The position numbers and the translations under genes are program-made. A DNA stretch of 64,000 bases. Origin: Sediminibacillus albus. Lineage in GTDB: Bacteria > Bacillota > Bacilli > Bacillales > Amphibacillaceae. Numbering within the stretch: the stretch's first letter is position 1; each line of letters begins with the position of its first letter. This document shows positions 8,742 to 17,718 of this stretch, piece after piece. The stretch is taken from NCBI RefSeq assembly GCF_900101125.1, contig NZ_FNFL01000002.1:310001-374000 (forward strand), given 5' to 3'. The notes under the pieces are model-generated. The model saw nothing but the letters and a program-made list of their open reading frames with translations. It did no database searches and was not told where the DNA came from.

Positions 8742-10085
8742 ATGGCATATATTCAATTTCCGGAAGATTTCAAATGGGGGGTTGCTACAGCTGCTTACCA
8801 AATTGAAGGAGCGGTCCGTCAAGGGGGCAGGGGACCGTCGATTTGGGACACATTTTCCCATACCCCTGGAAAAGTTCTCAATGGGGATAATGGTGATGTT
8901 GCTTGTGACAGCTATCATCGATATGAAGAGGATATTGCCTTGATGAAAGAACTAGGGGTTAACGTTTACCGGTTTTCTGTTTCCTGGCCGAGAATCTTTC
9001 CAGAAGGAACTGGCAAGGTAAACAAAGAAGGTTTAGCATTTTATCACCGTATGGTAGACAAACTGCTGGAAAATGGAATTGAACCGATGTGTACACTCTA
9101 TCATTGGGATTTGCCGCAGGTTTTGCAAGACAAGGGCGGCTGGGATAACCGCGAAACGGTGGAAGCGTTTGTGGCTTATTCAGAGTTAATATTTAAGGAG
9201 TTCTCCGGGAAGATAAAGTCGTGGTTAACAATTAATGAACCGTGGTGTGTTTCCTTTCTTTCTAATTTCATCGGTGCTCATGCGCCAGGAAACCAGGACC
9301 TCGCCCTGGCGGTTAATATTTCCCACCATTTATTACTGGCTCATGGCAAAGCGGTTGCGAGATTTAGAGATTTGGACATTCCCGGAAAAATAGGCTTTGC
9401 ACCAAATGTGACTTGGCTGGAACCATACAGCCGTGATCAGGAAGACGTAGAGGCCTGCCGCCGAGGGATGGGCTGGATGGTTGATTGGTTTTTGGACCCC
9501 ATTTTTACAGGGACTTACCCGGCATTCATGGTTGATTGGTTTGCAGCTAATCAGGCTCCTTTGCAGATCAAGGATGGCGATATGGAGTGGATTAAACAGC
9601 CGGTAGACTTTATCGGCATTAATTATTATGAATCGAATGTTGGAAGGCATAATCCGCAAGGCGGAATGCTTGAAGTTGAAAGTGTCGACATGGGTTATAA
9701 AAAAACCGATATCGGCTGGTTCATCAATGCGGAAGGATTTTATAATGTTCTCACGTTTATTGCTGATAAATATGGAGAAATACCGATCTATATTACCGAA
9801 AATGGCATCTGTATCAATGACGGGGTCGAAGATGGAACTGTCAATGACCAACGAAGGATCGATTACTTAAAAGGACATATCGCTGCTGTTGCACGCAGTC
9901 TCAAATCTGGCGTAAATATAAAAGGCTATATCACCTGGTCCCTGCTCGATAACTTTGAATGGGCTGAAGGTTACAGTAAACGTTTTGGCATCGTCCATGT
10001 CAACTATCGTACATTGGAACGCACAAAAAAAGAAAGCTTCTTCTGGTACCAAAAGGTAATCGGAAATTCCTGGCTGGAAGTGTAA
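8742..10085 (+). CDS. Family GH1 beta-glucosidase
   Basis: Hydrolyses beta-linked glucosides, probably imported cellobiose or aryl-glucosides, in the cytoplasm; no signal peptide is present. The 447 residues are a complete (beta/alpha)8 GH1 enzyme. The N-terminal signature FKWGVATAAYQIEGA, the acid/base Glu166 in TINEPW and the nucleophile Glu353 in YITENG are all present, as is WSLLDNFEW near the C-terminus. There is no clear phospho-sugar pocket signature and the partner transporter is ABC rather than PTS, so the substrate should be unphosphorylated. Start set by AAGGGGG upstream. The gene ends the operon before a strong terminator; 106 bases separate it from the YesL-like gene. Confidence 0.9.
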   Translation: MAYIQFPEDFKWGVATAAYQIEGAVRQGGRGPSIWDTFSHTPGKVLNGDNGDVACDSYHRYEEDIALMKELGVNVYRFSVSWPRIFPEGTGKVNKEGLAFYHRMVDKLLENGIEPMCTLYHWDLPQVLQDKGGWDNRETVEAFVAYSELIFKEFSGKIKSWLTINEPWCVSFLSNFIGAHAPGNQDLALAVNISHHLLLAHGKAVARFRDLDIPGKIGFAPNVTWLEPYSRDQEDVEACRRGMGWMVDWFLDPIFTGTYPAFMVDWFAANQAPLQIKDGDMEWIKQPVDFIGINYYESNVGRHNPQGGMLEVESVDMGYKKTDIGWFINAEGFYNVLTFIADKYGEIPIYITENGICINDGVEDGTVNDQRRIDYLKGHIAAVARSLKSGVNIKGYITWSLLDNFEWAEGYSKRFGIVHVNYRTLERTKKESFFWYQKVIGNSWLEV

Positions 10086-10102
10086 GCCGTTATAAGCTTC
10101 GG

Positions 10103-10135
10103 ACCGCCTCCCCTTTACCGGGCGGCGGTTTTTTT
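10103..10135 (+). terminator. Terminator of the beta-glucoside operon
   Basis: CCGCCTCCC (10104-10112) pairs with GGGCGGCGG (10120-10128) with one mismatch, followed by seven T. Confidence 0.85.
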
Positions 10136-10344
10136 GCTAATCATCCACCTTCTTCTCCCACGGAACCTTCCTCTCCGGTCATCCCCCTCTTCCATAAATA
10201 GATAGGATTGTAAACAACTTGTAATAATCTCCGTAAACCCTGGCCCGGGCGCAATTGCCAATACTTCGCTTGTGGGGTTGCTTGCATCCTGAAAGAAAAG
10301 GATGTATAAAGGGGGAAGAATATTAAAGAAATGAGGCTGGCATT

Positions 10345-11094
10345 ATGAAGAAAATTACTTTACTAATAATGATGGTTTTGATAAGTATATTAGCAGCATG
10401 CAGCGATGATAAGGAAAATGCTGAAGGAAGCAACAAGGAAGCAAACCAAAATCAAGAAGCAAACCAAGAAGCGCAAGAGGAGTTAGCTAAGCAGCAGAAG
10501 GAACAGCAAAAGCAGTTAGAAGAACAACAAGTGGACGAGGGCGAAGTAGTAGCTGTTGTTAATGGGGAAGAAATAAAAGGAAAAGAGTACAATAAGGTAC
10601 TTCCGCAAACAATCTACAGCCTGCAGCAGAGCGGACAAAAAACCGATGATAAAGAACTAGTGAAAAAGAAAACCGTTGATATGCTTGTCAACCAGAAGCT
10701 TGTCATGCAAGAAATTGCGAAACAGGAGATTGAAGCTCCTGAAGAAAAAGTCGACCAATCATTTGAACAGTATAAATCGCAGTTTGAAAGTGAGGAAAAG
10801 TTCCAGACATCCTTAGAAAAAAATGGTGATACGGAAGAGTCTATTAGAAAGTCGCTTGCCAAGGAAGTGAAAATGCAAATGTACTTGCAAAATGAAATTC
10901 CGGAAACAAAGGTGTCTGATGAAGAGGTACAACAATATTATGATGAACTTTCCAGCCAAAGAGATGATTTACCGAAGTTTGAAGAAGCTAAAGATAAAAT
11001 AAAAGATATTCTCGTACAGCAAAAACAAAACGAAGAAATAACTAAGCTATTGGCACAATTGAAAGAGGAAAGTGAAGTAGAAACAAGAATTTAA
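10345..11094 (+). CDS. SurA N-domain-like lipoprotein (foldase-like, no PPIase domain)
   Basis: Putative extracytoplasmic chaperone anchored to the membrane by a lipid. The signal peptide ends in the lipobox LAAC, acylated Cys20 followed by SDDKENAEG. Residues about 30-60 form a Gln/Glu/Lys-rich linker. The remainder is helical and resembles the SurA/PrsA N-terminal chaperone domain: VVAVVNGEEIKGKEYNKV, MLVNQKLVMQEI, and VSDEEVQQYYDE. With 249 residues it lacks the parvulin rotamase domain found in PrsA (about 290 residues). It is monocistronic: about 260 bases separate it from bglA and a bidirectional terminator follows. Confidence 0.75.
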   Translation: MKKITLLIMMVLISILAACSDDKENAEGSNKEANQNQEANQEAQEELAKQQKEQQKQLEEQQVDEGEVVAVVNGEEIKGKEYNKVLPQTIYSLQQSGQKTDDKELVKKKTVDMLVNQKLVMQEIAKQEIEAPEEKVDQSFEQYKSQFESEEKFQTSLEKNGDTEESIRKSLAKEVKMQMYLQNEIPETKVSDEEVQQYYDELSSQRDDLPKFEEAKDKIKDILVQQKQNEEITKLLAQLKEESEVETRI

Positions 11095-11103
11095 GCGATA
11101 GCT

Positions 11104-11141
11104 AAAAAAGCCCAGGCTCATGCAGATGCCTGGGCTTTTTT
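11104..11141. terminator. Bidirectional terminator between the convergent SurA-like and pxpA genes
   Basis: GCCCAGGC (11110-11117) / GCCTGGGC (11128-11135) flanked by A6 on the left and T6 on the right, so it can act on both strands. Confidence 0.85.
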
Positions 11142-11158
11142 AGCATTGGAAAAATTGC

Positions 11159-11920
11159 TTAACTATTGTTTTTGTTCAAATGAATGCCTTCTTCTGCAAA
11201 CCGTTGATGGATCCTACGGACAAAGGCAGCGGCATAGGGGCTATCCCCATGGATGCAAATGGTGTCAGCTTTGATTGGAATCCGTGCTCCCTGAACCGTG
11301 GCGACCGTACCGGTTTTCAACATATCGATTACCTGAATGACCGCTGACTGTTCATCGGGCAGCAATGCATGCGGCTGGTCACGCGGGGTTAGGGAGCCGT
11401 CATCCTGGTATGTTCGATCAGCAAAAACCTCATGCGCCACTTTTAATCCGATTCGTTCACCTGCTTTTGTCAGCTCACTATTTGCCAGACCATAGAGAGT
11501 GAGGTCCGGATTATAATCAGCTATTGCCTGTGCAATAGCCCTGGCAATTTCCTTGTCTTGTGCAGCTATATTGTAGAGAGCGCCATGGGGTTTCACATGG
11601 GAAAGAGAAGCTTTGGCTGCATGTACAAACCCGCTCAATGCGCCTATTTGATAAATAACCATTTGGTAGGCTTGTTTCGGGGTAACTTGCAAAAAGCGCC
11701 TGCCAAATCCGTTTAAGTCTGGAAACCCGGGGTGGGCCCCGATTTTCACCTGGTTATCAATAGCCAGTTTGACGGTTTCTTCCATGATTTGTGGATCACC
11801 AGCATGATAACCGCAAGCAATATTGGCCGATGATATAAAGGGGATCAGCTGTTTATCACTACCTAAGGTATACGGACCATAGCTTTCCCCCATATCACAG
11901 TTTAAATCGGCAGTGAACAT
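11159..11920 (-). CDS. pxpA: 5-oxoprolinase subunit PxpA (LamB/YcsF family)
   Basis: Subunit of the ATP-dependent 5-oxoprolinase PxpABC, which opens 5-oxoproline (pyroglutamate) to glutamate. The 253 residues carry the family signature DLNCDMGESYG at the N-terminus, IACGYHAGDP, IGAHPGFPDLNGFGRR and VKPHGALYN, together forming the metal-binding barrel. ATG 11920 is chosen because AAGGAG lies 8 bases before it; an in-frame ATG 18 bases further upstream overlaps that site and the pxpC end. It is the last gene of pxpB-pxpC-pxpA, all within a few bases of each other. Confidence 0.9.
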   Translation of the reverse strand: MFTADLNCDMGESYGPYTLGSDKQLIPFISSANIACGYHAGDPQIMEETVKLAIDNQVKIGAHPGFPDLNGFGRRFLQVTPKQAYQMVIYQIGALSGFVHAAKASLSHVKPHGALYNIAAQDKEIARAIAQAIADYNPDLTLYGLANSELTKAGERIGLKVAHEVFADRTYQDDGSLTPRDQPHALLPDEQSAVIQVIDMLKTGTVATVQGARIPIKADTICIHGDSPYAAAFVRRIHQRFAEEGIHLNKNNS

Positions 11921-11922
11921 GC

Positions 11923-12885
11923 TTAAAACTCCTTCCATTTCATTTCGGTAAATAGTCGTAAAGCGGTTAAAGAGTGTTTATTCCTTACTAATTCCCTTTG
12001 TGCTTCCGCTAAACTTGCAGTTTGGAATAGTATAGGCTGACCAGGTGCTGCCTGGCTTAAAACAGGAAGGTCATCTTGGATGATTTGGCCGATTTTTGGG
12101 TAACCACCTGTCGGCTGACTTTCTGCCATTAAAACGATCGGCTGTCCATCTGGTGGAACTTGAATGGTGCCAAAGGCAGCGGCTTCGGTGGTTAAGTCCT
12201 TACTTTTGTTAGTTGTTAACGGCAATCCTTGTAATTGGTATCCCATCCGATTGGATTGCGGTGAAGACTTATAGGGAGTAGAAGTAAAACGGCTAATTGC
12301 TTCTTGTGAAAACCAATCTATTTGCCTGCCTTGCAAAAAACGAATCTTCTTTTCATTCTTATTAATATAGGCAAACAACTCCGGGCTGAGCTGCCAGGAA
12401 AAAGGTTTGCTCTTTAAGGGCGTATGAATTGGAATGGAATCCCCGACCCGCAGTCTTCCCGTAAAATCGCCGCCTAGATTGTCCTTTAATGAGGCACTTT
12501 TGGAACCTAAGAAACTCGGCACATTAAGTCCCCCTTTTACTGAAAGGTAACAATGCAATCCCTTGCGTGCTGTGCGCAGTTGAAGTGTTTCCCCTGTGGT
12601 TACGGGTATCGGCTTTCCTAAAGCGATAGGCCTGCCGTCTATTTTTGCCGCCATATCTGCCCCTGTTAAGGCTATCACCATATCCGCTTCGAAAGTGATG
12701 CTGGGACCGACATAGCTCATTTCCAGGACTGCCTCGCCTGGCCGGTTGTTAACAGTGATATTTGCTAGCTGTGCCGCCCAGGAGTCCAGAACGCCGCTGA
12801 TGGAAAAGCCTGAAGATTGAAAACCATGGCGGCCGCTGTCCTGAATAGATGTTTGTAATCCTGCTTCAATAATTCTTAATGCCAT
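11923..12885 (-). CDS. pxpC: 5-oxoprolinase subunit PxpC (KipA-like)
   Basis: Partner subunit of 5-oxoprolinase, from the biotin-dependent carboxyltransferase-like family (KipA in B. subtilis). The 320 residues include GLQTSIQDSGRHGFQSSGFS at the N-terminus, the ALTGADM strand, NRMGYQLQG and the C-terminal PIVLMAESQPTGGYPKIGQI, all diagnostic. ATG 12885 is preferred because GGGAGGAG precedes it; the in-frame ATG at 12900 contains that site. The start overlaps the pxpB end by 10 bases and the stop is 2 bases from pxpA, so the three are one translationally coupled unit. Confidence 0.9.
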   Translation of the reverse strand: MALRIIEAGLQTSIQDSGRHGFQSSGFSISGVLDSWAAQLANITVNNRPGEAVLEMSYVGPSITFEADMVIALTGADMAAKIDGRPIALGKPIPVTTGETLQLRTARKGLHCYLSVKGGLNVPSFLGSKSASLKDNLGGDFTGRLRVGDSIPIHTPLKSKPFSWQLSPELFAYINKNEKKIRFLQGRQIDWFSQEAISRFTSTPYKSSPQSNRMGYQLQGLPLTTNKSKDLTTEAAAFGTIQVPPDGQPIVLMAESQPTGGYPKIGQIIQDDLPVLSQAAPGQPILFQTASLAEAQRELVRNKHSLTALRLFTEMKWKEF

Positions 12886-13577
12886 GATTTCTCCTCCCAT
12901 GAAAGAAACGCTTGTTTAGATATAGCTTGAAATCTGACTTGATCTCCAGGCTGCAGCAATGCCGGCTGGCTGTTTTGTAAGTTTAAAAGGCGCTTTGGCG
13001 TACGGCCGATTATTTGCCATCCACCTGGAATGTCTAATGGGTATACCCCCGTTTGCCGTCCGGCAATACCGACAGAACCGGCGGGTGTCTTCCTGCGCGG
13101 GGTCCGTCTGCGGGGGGCTGCTATGGATGGATCCAATCCGCCAAGAAAAGGAAACCCAGGTGCGAAGCCGATAAAATACACATAATACTCCTGATTCGTA
13201 TGAAGCTTGATAACTTCCTTTACAGACAGGTTATTACGGTCGGCTACTTCAGCCAAGTCGAGAGCGAATTCTTCATCATAACAAACAGGGAGATGGACGG
13301 TTCTTGACTCAAGGCTTTGTTCCTGTATAAATGGGAGGTATTTTTCGATATAGAAACAAGCCTGCTCATATGGCTGCCTGCTATTAATAGCAAGGGGATT
13401 GTAATAAACAGTTAAGGTAGTATAGGCCGGAACAGACTCGATGAAGCCGGGAAAGGGCTTTGCTGAAATAGCAGACGAAAGCTGGTGGATGCGTTTATTG
13501 ATTTCCGGTCTGATTTCTTCTCCATAGTCGATCATTATCGCGTTTTCACTTAATGGAAAAAATGCCAAATTATTCAT
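12876..13577 (-). CDS. pxpB: 5-oxoprolinase subunit PxpB (KipI-like)
   Basis: First gene of the 5-oxoprolinase operon; the B. subtilis homologue KipI also inhibits the sporulation kinase KinA. The 233 residues include the N-terminal IMIDYGEEIRPEIN, the central GFAPGFPFLGGLD, and PRRKTPAGSVGIAGRQTGVYP followed by PGGWQIIGRTP, the family's best-conserved block. ATG 13577 is chosen because GAAGGTGA lies 4-5 bases upstream; a longer in-frame start at 13628 has no ribosome binding site. Neither a KipR-type regulator nor an NRAMP transporter is linked, unlike in B. subtilis. Confidence 0.9.
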   Translation of the reverse strand: MNNLAFFPLSENAIMIDYGEEIRPEINKRIHQLSSAISAKPFPGFIESVPAYTTLTVYYNPLAINSRQPYEQACFYIEKYLPFIQEQSLESRTVHLPVCYDEEFALDLAEVADRNNLSVKEVIKLHTNQEYYVYFIGFAPGFPFLGGLDPSIAAPRRRTPRRKTPAGSVGIAGRQTGVYPLDIPGGWQIIGRTPKRLLNLQNSQPALLQPGDQVRFQAISKQAFLSWEEKSWH

Positions 13578-13670
13578 CGTTTCACCTTCTATAAACAGTC
13601 TTTTTGATAGTGTAACGCAAATAGGCAAAATAGGTTAAGAAAGAGGACTTGTCTGGGGAAATCAGGAATA

Positions 13671-13701
13671 AACAGCAGGTGGTCGGTCGCTGCCTGCTGT
13701 T
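13671..13701 (-). terminator. Hairpin after the ygaE-like gene
   Basis: AACAGCAGG (13671-13679) / CCTGCTGTT (13693-13701), a perfect 9-bp stem. On the minus strand the tail reads TATTCC, a poor U-run, so termination may be partial. Confidence 0.5.
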
Positions 13702-13705
13702 ATGA

Positions 13706-14761
13706 TCAGCTGTTGGATGGGGAAGGCATATCCTCGCTTGTTGCCTCCTCCTTCAGTAAGTCTTCTACTAGGTTGTAAATTGACAATAGTTCATACAGGA
13801 TAATGATTTCAGAAGTGAAAAAGGTTGGATGATCCGTGCTATCGGGTTTGGCAGCCTCTTTTTTGCTTTTCCAAAACTGGGCCATTAGAGCTTGGATTTG
13901 TCTGCGGTGTTCCTCCGGATTGAATTTATCGGAATTTTTTAAGGCAGCAGCCAAGCACTCAACAGTTTCCAACACTTTTTCTTTTTCTTCTGTGCTCCAC
14001 AGCAATGTATCCAACGGCGTATTGATTAGATTCCCGATATGATAGTGAATAAGCCTTAGAGCTGCCAGTTTTTCCTGCTCACTTAAAAAGACTCTTTTTG
14101 CTTGTTCATCGAAACGGTGATATTTTGATTCCTCTTTTTGGAAACGTATGAGCATTTCTGTTTTATCGAGTCGCCTTTTCAATTGAGAAAATGTATCCCG
14201 AATTAGCTTCTCCTTTGGTTTTTGGCCGTTTAGTGTAGCTTTTAAAATATTTTCCAATTCTATGCCGGTTGTTCTAGCCAGCGAGTGTATATTTTTAAGG
14301 ATAAGGCTGGAATAATTGGGAGGATATACAAACATATTCACTGCCGTAGAAACTAGCAGTCCGATGGAGGTAGTTCCAAGGCGAATGAAGAAAGAGATAA
14401 GGTAATTGCTGTGAATAACTTCTATCATAGCAACAGATGTCAGTGTTGCTACAAGTAAGCCGGAATGCAGCTTCAAACGGAAACAGGTAACAATGGTAAA
14501 TACAGCTGCAGCTGTATAGGTAATTGGAGAGTTTCCGAATAGAAAGATAAATAATACCGCGTACGCCGAGCCGATAGCAGAGGCGGGTAAACGGATCAAC
14601 CCTTTTTTAATAGAGTCAGCAGCTGTTGGTTCAATCGTTACAATCGCGGTAATCACTGCAAATACAGCCGGCCAATTCAGCAATTGGCAAATCAATGATG
14701 TTAAAAAGACGGCAATTCCCGTTTTGACAATTCTTCCGCCGAGGACTTTAAATTTTTTCAT
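13706..14761 (-). CDS. FUSC/aromatic acid exporter-family membrane protein, YgaE-like
   Basis: A 351-residue membrane protein of the ArAE_1 (DUF939) group. The N-terminal half has about six membrane segments, including GIAVFLTSLICQLLNWPAVFAV, with the conserved ITAIVTIEPTAADSIKKGLIRLPAS block of the FUSC fold. The C-terminal half is soluble and helical (ArAE_1_C), from about residue 155. Homologues are predicted to export aromatic acids, but this clade is uncharacterised. It is transcribed alone, downstream of a divergent IDEAL-domain gene. Confidence 0.8.
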   Translation of the reverse strand: MKKFKVLGGRIVKTGIAVFLTSLICQLLNWPAVFAVITAIVTIEPTAADSIKKGLIRLPASAIGSAYAVLFIFLFGNSPITYTAAAVFTIVTCFRLKLHSGLLVATLTSVAMIEVIHSNYLISFFIRLGTTSIGLLVSTAVNMFVYPPNYSSLILKNIHSLARTTGIELENILKATLNGQKPKEKLIRDTFSQLKRRLDKTEMLIRFQKEESKYHRFDEQAKRVFLSEQEKLAALRLIHYHIGNLINTPLDTLLWSTEEKEKVLETVECLAAALKNSDKFNPEEHRRQIQALMAQFWKSKKEAAKPDSTDHPTFFTSEIIILYELLSIYNLVEDLLKEEATSEDMPSPSNS

Positions 14762-14862
14762 TAGAATGCACCCTTACAACCATATTAAGTAAAGTATATC
14801 ACTAAAAGGAAGGACTACCAATGCAGCAGCAAGGCTGCTCGTCCGATAACATAAATATTTAA

Positions 14863-14876
14863 TGAAAGCGTTATCA
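14863..14876. promoter_or_regulatory. Perfect cre-like box in the ygaE / IDEAL-gene divergent region
   Basis: TGAAAGCGTTATCA fits TGWAANCGNTNWCA at all 14 positions. It is about 100 bases from the ygaE-like start and about 145 bases from the IDEAL-domain gene; which gene it serves is not clear, and it could be a chance match. Confidence 0.45.
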
Positions 14877-15020
14877 TAATATGGTATTATTAATAATAAT
14901 CATTAAATATGTTTCTAAATCCACGATGAACGTTTCACTTTTTCAACACCGCTGTCATATAATATTTTAACTACATCAGGTGAAGCCATTAGGGGTCCAA
15001 CAATCCAAGGGGGTGTTTGT

Positions 15021-15473
15021 ATGCTGTCTGTTAAAAGATTCAAACCTTACTATATTAAAGAAGAGCGCGATTGTATAAGGGTGGTATTGGCATATCAATA
15101 TTTTTCACTGTTGCTGGACGACAAAGTTTATCAATTTGTGCCATTGGAGGCACGTGAAATAAGAGTGAACCGTGAAACACGCAAAGTAGAAAACGAAGAT
15201 GACGTATTTGTTTTCCAAAAAGGGAAGGAATACAATCGCCTGCCGCTTTCCGACTTAATTCGGTTGAAAGACTTTTTAACACAACTTAACACAATCATAC
15301 ATCCTTACTTACTGAAATCTCCACAAATTATGGATGAAGCAGAGTCAATCATTGAACAATTGGAGAAAGAAAACTTAAAAAGGTTGATAGACAAGGCTTT
15401 GGAAGCCGGCGATAAAGGTGAATTTGAGAGATTCACCAATACACTTATCAATGAATTCGAGAAATCAAACTAG
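15021..15473 (+). CDS. IDEAL-domain protein
   Basis: A 150-residue protein restricted to Bacilli-type families. The C-terminal segment LIDKALEAGDKGEFERFTNTLI (written here in two parts: LIDKALEAGD, then KGEFERFTNTLI) is an IDEAL domain, a short alpha-helical motif named for its consensus. The N-terminal about 95 residues (KRFKPYYIKEERDCIRVVLAYQYFSLLLDD and onward) form a conserved domain of unknown function rich in aromatic and charged residues. The start has AAGGGGGTG 6-7 bases upstream. IDEAL domains also occur in YpiB and ComK-pathway proteins; no function can be assigned here. Confidence 0.75.
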   Translation: MLSVKRFKPYYIKEERDCIRVVLAYQYFSLLLDDKVYQFVPLEAREIRVNRETRKVENEDDVFVFQKGKEYNRLPLSDLIRLKDFLTQLNTIIHPYLLKSPQIMDEAESIIEQLEKENLKRLIDKALEAGDKGEFERFTNTLINEFEKSN

Positions 15474-15547
15474 TTTACCTAGTACATGAACTTTTAAAGT
15501 AACTGCAATCGCCCATCTATATTTGAATAAATCGTATATTAGCATAT

Positions 15548-15586
15548 AAAAGGCCACTTATCCTATACAGGAAAATTGGCTTTTTT
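15548..15586 (+). terminator. Probable terminator after the IDEAL-domain gene
   Basis: AAAA(G)GCCA pairs with TGGCTTTT with one bulged G, with TCCT/AGGA pairing further in, followed by six T. Confidence 0.5.
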
Positions 15587-15654
15587 CCATTTCTTGATTG
15601 TCTATATAAAAAGGTATAACATACAAGAAAGTTATTTCAAAGGAGAGAGGAATA

Positions 15655-16446
15655 TTGGATCTTCATTTATCAGGAAAAACAGTTGCAGTAACTGCGTCCA
15701 GTAAAGGAATCGGGAAAGCTAGTGCTATGGAATTTGCCCGTGAAGGAGCCAATGTGCTGATTTCCAGCCGAGACCATAGTACGTTAAAAGCAGTAGTTGC
15801 AGAAATTAAGCAGCAAACTGGAAATCCCCACGTCGATTTTGTTGTTTGTAATATGAAAGAGCCAGCGGATATTCGGAATATGGCCGACAAAGCAGCGGCT
15901 TGGACGGGCTCCATAGACGTGCTTGTTAATAATGCCGGAGGCCCTCCTGCGGGGAGCTTTCTTGATTTTTCAGATGAAGATTGGCAGCATGCATTTGAAC
16001 TTAATTTACTTAGCTTTATCAGATCTATTCGCGAAGTAGTTCCTTATATGAAAAAACAGCAAAGCGGCCGTATTGTCAATATAGCTTCATCTTCTATTAA
16101 ACAAACCTTGGACAACCTTGTTCTATCGAACACGATGCGACCAGGGATTGCTGGATTGGCGAAAAGTTTATCGCAAGAACTCGCTTCTGATAACATTCTG
16201 ATAAATACAATCGGACCAGGCCGAATTGAAACGGGGAGGGTCACGGAGCTTAATCAAAAGAAGGCGGATAAGAGCGGTATCCCCCTTGACCAAGTAAAGG
16301 CAGAAGCAGTGCAGGCAATTCCATTCGGCCGGTCGGGTACACCGGAAGAATTTGCTAAAGCAGTTGTGTTTCTTGGTTCTGGTGCAAATACGTATATCAC
16401 GGGACAATCCCTGTTGGTTGATGGCGGCTTAGTTAAGGCACTGTAA
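15655..16446 (+). CDS. SDR-like protein with a degenerate catalytic tetrad
   Basis: A 263-residue short-chain dehydrogenase/reductase fold starting with TTG, 6-7 bases after AAAGGAGAGAGG. The cofactor motif is altered (VTASSKGIG instead of TGxxxGIG), and NNAG (92-95) is kept. The active-site Ser (145/146) is present, but the positions of the catalytic Tyr and Lys read SN (158-159) and R162 in LSNTMRPG. This matches a known SDR subgroup that resembles beta-ketoacyl-ACP reductase but lacks the tetrad. It may bind a nucleotide without classic SDR chemistry. The neighbouring aldo/keto reductase homologue, 96 bases downstream, is degenerate as well. Confidence 0.8.
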   Translation: MDLHLSGKTVAVTASSKGIGKASAMEFAREGANVLISSRDHSTLKAVVAEIKQQTGNPHVDFVVCNMKEPADIRNMADKAAAWTGSIDVLVNNAGGPPAGSFLDFSDEDWQHAFELNLLSFIRSIREVVPYMKKQQSGRIVNIASSSIKQTLDNLVLSNTMRPGIAGLAKSLSQELASDNILINTIGPGRIETGRVTELNQKKADKSGIPLDQVKAEAVQAIPFGRSGTPEEFAKAVVFLGSGANTYITGQSLLVDGGLVKAL

Positions 16447-16542
16447 TTATGGTATTAAAATATTTGTGATAAAAATTTCCAAAAAGGGAAGAATTGTGTA
16501 GTATAATGTGAAAGAACAAGGAACAGAAAGGATGTCTTTCGA

Positions 16543-17388
16543 ATGGAAAAAGCCTTGCACAAGCGATTTATTACAAAAATGGATGCTAGTCCGACCTTTT
16601 TTGGTCTCGGTGCTTCACCGATTGCAATGGACGGCAGCTTCCTCCATGAAGTGCTTGATAATGGCATAAATTTGATTGATATAGCAAGCGCTTTCTCTGA
16701 TGCCAATGAATGGATTGGACGAACAATAGCTGATCGCCGGGATGAATATATGATATCTTGTAGATATGGGAAGCGCTATACATATAAGGAATACTCATAC
16801 CAGGCAATTAAGCAATCGATCGACAAGAGCCTGCTCCAACTCAAAACGGACACAATAGATATCATGCACATCCATTTCGGAGCCGAAACGGAGAAAATCC
16901 TTAGCGAAGGGGAAGCATTGCAAGCAATCAAGGAAGCGCAAAATGAAGGTAAAATTCAGTTTTTGGGAGCTTCTATTGATGGGGATGATGCCGAAAAATT
17001 GATTTTATCCAATGATTTTGATGTCGTTCAAATGGAGTATAATTTGCTAAACCAGCAAAATGAAAGCAATATCACGCTAGCGAATGAAAAGGGGATCGGC
17101 GTCCTCATTCGGGGAGGCCTGGCAGGAACACTTCTGACAGAACAATCTGCGGAACTGCACGGTGAACACACGCCATATAAACCGAAGTTGGAACAGTTGC
17201 TTTCCTTAGCCAACCATGACAGGGAGCAGCTACATAGCCTTGCTCTCCAGTTTTTGTATAGCAACAAAGCGATTAATTCAGTATTGATCGGAGCCAAAAA
17301 TGCAGCGAAGCTTCAGAGACAAATAGAATTACTGGATAAGGAAGTTGATGAGCAGCTGCTATTGCAGGCAGCGGAAATCGGAAAATAA
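16543..17388 (+). CDS. Aldo/keto reductase-like protein with substituted active site
   Basis: A 281-residue (beta/alpha)8 aldo/keto reductase homologue. The AKR tetrad is partly lost: Asp46 (LIDIAS) and His109 (MHIH) remain, but the usual Tyr is Phe51 in ASAFSDAN and the Lys is Arg74 in ISCRYGK. The cofactor-binding C-terminal half is recognisable (ALQFLYSNKAINSVLIGAKNAAKLQ). ATG has AAAGGATG 8 bases upstream. Without the Tyr, normal carbonyl reduction is doubtful; a binding or altered catalytic role is inference. Confidence 0.75.
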   Translation: MEKALHKRFITKMDASPTFFGLGASPIAMDGSFLHEVLDNGINLIDIASAFSDANEWIGRTIADRRDEYMISCRYGKRYTYKEYSYQAIKQSIDKSLLQLKTDTIDIMHIHFGAETEKILSEGEALQAIKEAQNEGKIQFLGASIDGDDAEKLILSNDFDVVQMEYNLLNQQNESNITLANEKGIGVLIRGGLAGTLLTEQSAELHGEHTPYKPKLEQLLSLANHDREQLHSLALQFLYSNKAINSVLIGAKNAAKLQRQIELLDKEVDEQLLLQAAEIGK

Positions 17389-17718
17389 ATAAATGATAAA
17401 GCAATTATTTTTTTGGGCTAAAATGTAAAACCTCCGGTGCTTCCTGAAACGGAGACTTTCTTGGTCGATTAGCTGATTTACTATATTTTTCCGGAAAGTA
17501 GATGAATGATTGCTCTTAAACTAACCGGGAATTATAGATGAACAATATACAAAAAATTTATTACAACCCAATTTGCCAGACATTGAAAAGGGATTGGTTA
17601 TCGATTTATTATTTAAATTGCGCATTTTTTGTTACTTATTTTACGTACAGAGAAGCTATCATCAACAAATTGTATGATAGCTTGTGTTCGTTGAGGGTTG
17701 GTTTATTAAGAAAAACAA
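17389..17718. other. Intergenic stretch without recognisable gene
   Basis: AT-rich 330 bases. A 10-bp inverted repeat, AAGCTATCAT (17653-17662) / ATGATAGCTT (17674-17683), has no U-run on either strand. An open frame on the plus strand (17538-17804) lacks a ribosome binding site and family resemblance. Confidence 0.5.

Noticed and set aside
9333-9851. 172-codon minus-strand frame inside the beta-glucosidase gene
   Set aside because: Shadow of a gene with intact GH1 catalytic motifs; its translation resembles no protein family.
17653-17683. AAGCTATCAT / ATGATAGCTT hairpin as terminator
   Set aside because: No U-run on either strand and no supported gene ending at it.
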